From: Certhia americana
Taxonomy: Eukaryota > Chordata > Aves > Passeriformes > Certhiidae
Assembly (NCBI GenBank): GCA_018697195.1
Contig: CM031858.1
Location: 83,650,370-83,714,369 of the forward strand
DNA: 64,000 nt
Reading direction: 5' to 3'
The notes below the pieces were generated by a model, which saw nothing but the letters and a program-made list of their open reading frames with translations, made no database searches and had not been told where the DNA came from. Shown one piece after another: positions 60,561 through 64,000 of this stretch. Made by a program: the position numbers and the translations under genes. Positions within the stretch are counted from its first letter, which is position 1. Every line of letters begins with the position of its first letter.

Positions 60561-63500
60561 TAACCATGTTTAGCACATTCGTACATGAAGTTACAAGTCT
60601 GTTTGTATATATATGTATATATTAGCTCTTTGGTTTAAAATTAAGCTTAAATCCTTTTACAAAGGTATCTCTATTCACCTCTTCTCTTGGTTTTTGCCCT
60701 ATATTCCTTGGCTTCCATGGGTACAAGAGACTTTGTTCCATTAGGTCGAGACCCTCTGGTGCAATTAGAAATGCAGCTGTACTATCATTCGGCAGATGCA
60801 ACTCCCACCTTAAACCACAAAAGACTGATGTCACATATAGGATGATACCACTCCTAACCTGCTTTTAATGTGCAAATTCTCCTGTCAGGTATGTTAAGGG
60901 CTATAGGATTTTAGTGTGTTTTTCAGGCTGCAACCTCCTTTTCCTTTATTAATTTATTTATTAAACTTCTCTGTATGTGTCTTGGGTGGCTAGGAGCTTC
61001 ACTTCAGTTTAAGTTTTAAACTGGATGGGGATTTTATGGTTTTGGTTGATGGTTTGGAGTTTTAGTTTGCTGAAGGTGAAGCCTGTATGATGAGAAAATT
61101 AGAAACATCAGGGACCACAAAGATGAGATGTGCTCACTCCATTAGAGTGAGCTGCTCCAGTGACCAGAGTAAGTGGTCCCTTTCCTGCCCTGGGGCTGTT
61201 TACAGAAGTGGGGGCTGCATAGCCAGGCCTTTCCCCAAGATGGCTGTCGAAGTAAAGCTGGGGTTTGCCTCTTTGCTTGTTTTTCACAGTTAACCCAGAG
61301 TTGCCACCACTGAGGAATGCATGTTCCACTCACTTTTTATATTTGCAAAGGCACCTGCCGAGCACCAGGTCCCTTGTAGAAAGCTTATTTCCCCTCCCCT
61401 CCCCTCAAGACTTAGTGAGTGCTTATTTTCTGCTTTGAAGTTTCATGGAAGTGTACCTGCCCCTGCGGGCTGCACTCAAGACAGAAGCATTCCTTCAGGC
61501 ATCTTTCTGTCTGCTCAGCATGGCTGCAGCAAAGAATTGTCAGGAAACATGCAGATGCAGTGTACATTTGTGGAGTCCTTGCAGCACCAGAGGTAGACCT
61601 CCCTGTAGATGGAAGGACAGCTCTGAGTTTAGGTGTACTGGTGCAAGACAGAAGTGGTTCCACAAATATCAGCATTTGTGATTTCATTGCCTTACTGTGA
61701 GGTTCTGTTGTGCTGAGTGTGAGCACATCTTGTCCCAGGGAAGTCAGCACATACATAGATCAGAAAACACAGAAGAGGAAAAAAGGACAGCTAGTCTTTG
61801 GCGCTGGATTAGGTTATTCCATTGAATCACACATCAATGGCCCAACCTCCTAAGAGAACAGGGTTGTAGAAGGACTGACATGCTTGCACATGTTTTGTAT
61901 CAATTGATGAAGCCTTGTATAAATGCTAAGCATTCATTTTCTTGACAAGGAGGTGTACTTCTGAATTTTCTAGGAAAAAAAACAATAAATCAAGTTTTGC
62001 CAATAATTAATTTGCTGTAGTCTGAAAAACTAAAAAATCTTGCAAATGACTTCTTCCTATTTACACCTGGAATTCTAAAAGGTCCTAAATCTACTTCTGG
62101 TTGTAATTGACATATGGTATAAATGGAGCAGTACTTCCAGTGATTCATGGGGTGTATTTTGATATATTATTCAGACATAGCATGAGTTATATTGTATAGA
62201 TAGTTGCAAAGAGGGAAATTCGTAACATGTAAATTTTCTTTGGGACAAATGCTGACTAACTTTAATCCAAAATTTTTGTGTGCTCATGGTCACTTAGATG
62301 CTTCCTTATTTAAAACAACAGCAACATAACCTTTCAGAAGGTTGTGTGTTATCAGGTAATTTAAAGTGGCAATATTTGATTCTTTTTCCACAGCATTGTA
62401 GTAGCTTCATTTCTGAATCTAGTATTCATAGTCTGAAGAGGAAATCATACAGGCTAGAGTTCCTTATCTGAAAAGCCTTGAAGAAATAATTTTATCTACT
62501 TTGAAAGGGATTTTATCTATTTTGTAGCTCATGTAATAAGGGGTCAAACTTTGAAGCTATTTGTATTCCTAAATAGAAGAATTATCTATTATCACCTAGG
62601 TGCTAATCCCTTTCCTGCTGTAAATGAGAGAGAGACAGTTTCAGCATTTGAGAGCAAGATTGTTTAAGTCAGGTGCCCACCCAGCTCTTGATTTCTAACT
62701 TCGGGGTCCTAAATTAGCTGATAACCTAAAGAGATGTGACTGCATTGACAACAATGAAGCTATACACACTTCTTATGCTTGTGACAAATTTGATTCATGG
62801 GTAAAACTTAAACAGCAAGGAGTTACAAAACATCTTTTTTTGCCAAACCAGACCATAATTTTAGGGTTTTATGTCAGAAATGTTTCTAAAACATTGTTCT
62901 TTTAGATACATCATTGTAAAGGTTTATTGATTTACAACTTGATAATAAATAGATGTTTTAGTGCGAATTCTTCTGTCTGTACATAAGATCTCTGATTTTC
63001 CAGACAGTGACAATTCTTGTTTCTGCTGATTCTAGAGCAGAGGAAAGGGAGAAAAATCAGGGCATGGTTTCCTATTCATATATTTATTCTACCAAAGGCA
63101 AAAGGCTAAATTCTACTCTTAGCACTTAAAATTTAGCCCAAGACCTGTTGTGCTCAAGTCTGGTGTGACAAATCTTTTAACAGACACAGAGACAAAACCT
63201 ACTTGTGGCCAATTGCAGAGCTGAGATGGGGTGCCAGATGTCATGTCATATTCTTTGCTGATACAGGGCCTAAGCTGAAGTTAGCTGGGATTCCATTAGT
63301 ATTTACCAGATACAATAAGAGTACAATCTTCTTCTGGGAAAGGTTCAAAACACCCTTGACTTTTATCAAGTTCTTTTTTTTTTTCTTTTTGCTCTTATCA
63401 ATTTGTGTAGTGCTTGTGGATCTTAATCTACATTTAGGAACCATAGTTAATTGTTCTAAGTAATTATTGGAAAGGAAAAGAAATCTTTCCATCATCACTT

Positions 63501-63728
63501 TTCCACCAGCTCTATTTCCCCTCAGTGTTCCATCCCTGCGAAACGGATTAGCTTTGCTGAATGTCTTAAAGTCACCTAATTCAAGGATAAACCCTGATGC
63601 CATCAGTGTGAGATCTGAGGGTGTGTATTTTGGGACAGGCAGTCATCCAAGCTCACAGAAAGCAAGCTAAGACTATTCCACTAAACCCCAAAACCCCACA
63701 ACAAACTGTACTCCAGTTTACTTTCATT
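60561..63728. other. Unique sequence, no supported gene
   Basis: No exon or dispersed repeat recognised. 61.08-61.75 kb is less AT-rich and holds overlapping frames up to 114 codons on both strands, none with a recognisable domain. Confidence 0.45.
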
Positions 63729-63800
63729 TAAAAAAAACAAAACAAAACAAAACAAACCCCAAACAATCAAACAAAATAAAAAAACAACGAAAAAGAGAAA
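63729..63800. repeat. A-rich (AAAAC)n tract
   Basis: A8 followed by four AAAAC-type units, then a decaying A/C-rich tail with AAATAAAAAAAC. Low-complexity repeat near the right edge of the window. Confidence 0.9.
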
Positions 63801-64000
63801 GAAATAAGGAAATGGGACTTCTCCGTTTGGAAGTGTTTTCCAACAGAATTCTGTTTGATGACAGCAAAAGACAGGAAGGAGTACAGCTGACAAGTGTGTG
63901 GCTTAAGTTGCAAAGTGCTGAGTGTAAGGCTTGTCATAGCAAAGCCAGGTAAATTCAGGAATACAAAACTAGAAGAAACTTTCTCCTTTGCACCTCGTTC

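Noticed and set aside
1..64000. CRISPR arrays, operons, tRNA or rRNA genes, microRNA-length hairpins
   Set aside because: None found. The sequence is eukaryotic, and the hairpins seen have stems of 13 bases or less.

Overview
This is vertebrate nuclear DNA, most likely from a bird in the Neoaves. The evidence is the repeat content: at least four pieces of CR1 LINE with typical avian CR1 3' sequence, two LTRs that resemble avian endogenous retrovirus LTRs (one about 1 kb and ERVL-like, one ERVK-like), and a few very old relics shared across amniotes (MIR-type SINEs, an L2-clade LINE). Otherwise the window is AT-rich, repeat-poor and without convincing coding sequence. No bacterial, phage or CRISPR feature is present. 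Family assignments rest on remembered consensus sequences, not on a search.

Layout. 1-8.5 kb holds no supported feature. 8.5-9.9 kb is a nested repeat block: CR1, then an LTR on the minus strand, then a long TG microsatellite. 10.6-11.5 kb has AT-rich, homeodomain-motif-rich sequence that looks like a conserved non-coding element. 14.5-15.4 kb is an isolated GC-rich patch with good splice-site matches, a poly(A) signal and a YY1-like motif, and may be a lncRNA or lineage-specific exon. 17.8-18.0 kb is a CR1 3' end followed at once by two overlapping alternative hairpins. 18.7-19.3 kb is another GC-richer patch with TATA-like and octamer motifs. 20-39 kb is mostly unique sequence with a short CR1, MIR remnants, homopolymers, a perfect hairpin at 30.84 kb and a CNE-like block at 35.0-35.6 kb. 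40.0-41.2 kb is a degraded L2-like LINE in antisense with an old CR1-type 3' end inside it. 45.0-46.0 kb is a nearly complete LTR, followed by a MIR relic. 48.0-48.4 kb is another CR1.

The most important functional feature is a CpG island at about 53.08-54.66 kb, interrupted by a 400-base assembly gap (53601-54000). It is almost certainly a promoter, and its first exon is probably partly or wholly in the gap. Candidate splice donors lie on both sides. CpG density extends further to the right, so a plus-strand transcript with intron 1 filling 54.7-64 kb is the simpler reading, but the gene cannot be named. 59.4-60.6 kb has another CNE-like block.

I found no protein-coding gene that I can support. 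All long ATG-initiated frames look like chance frames, frames through the N gap, or frames inside repeats.
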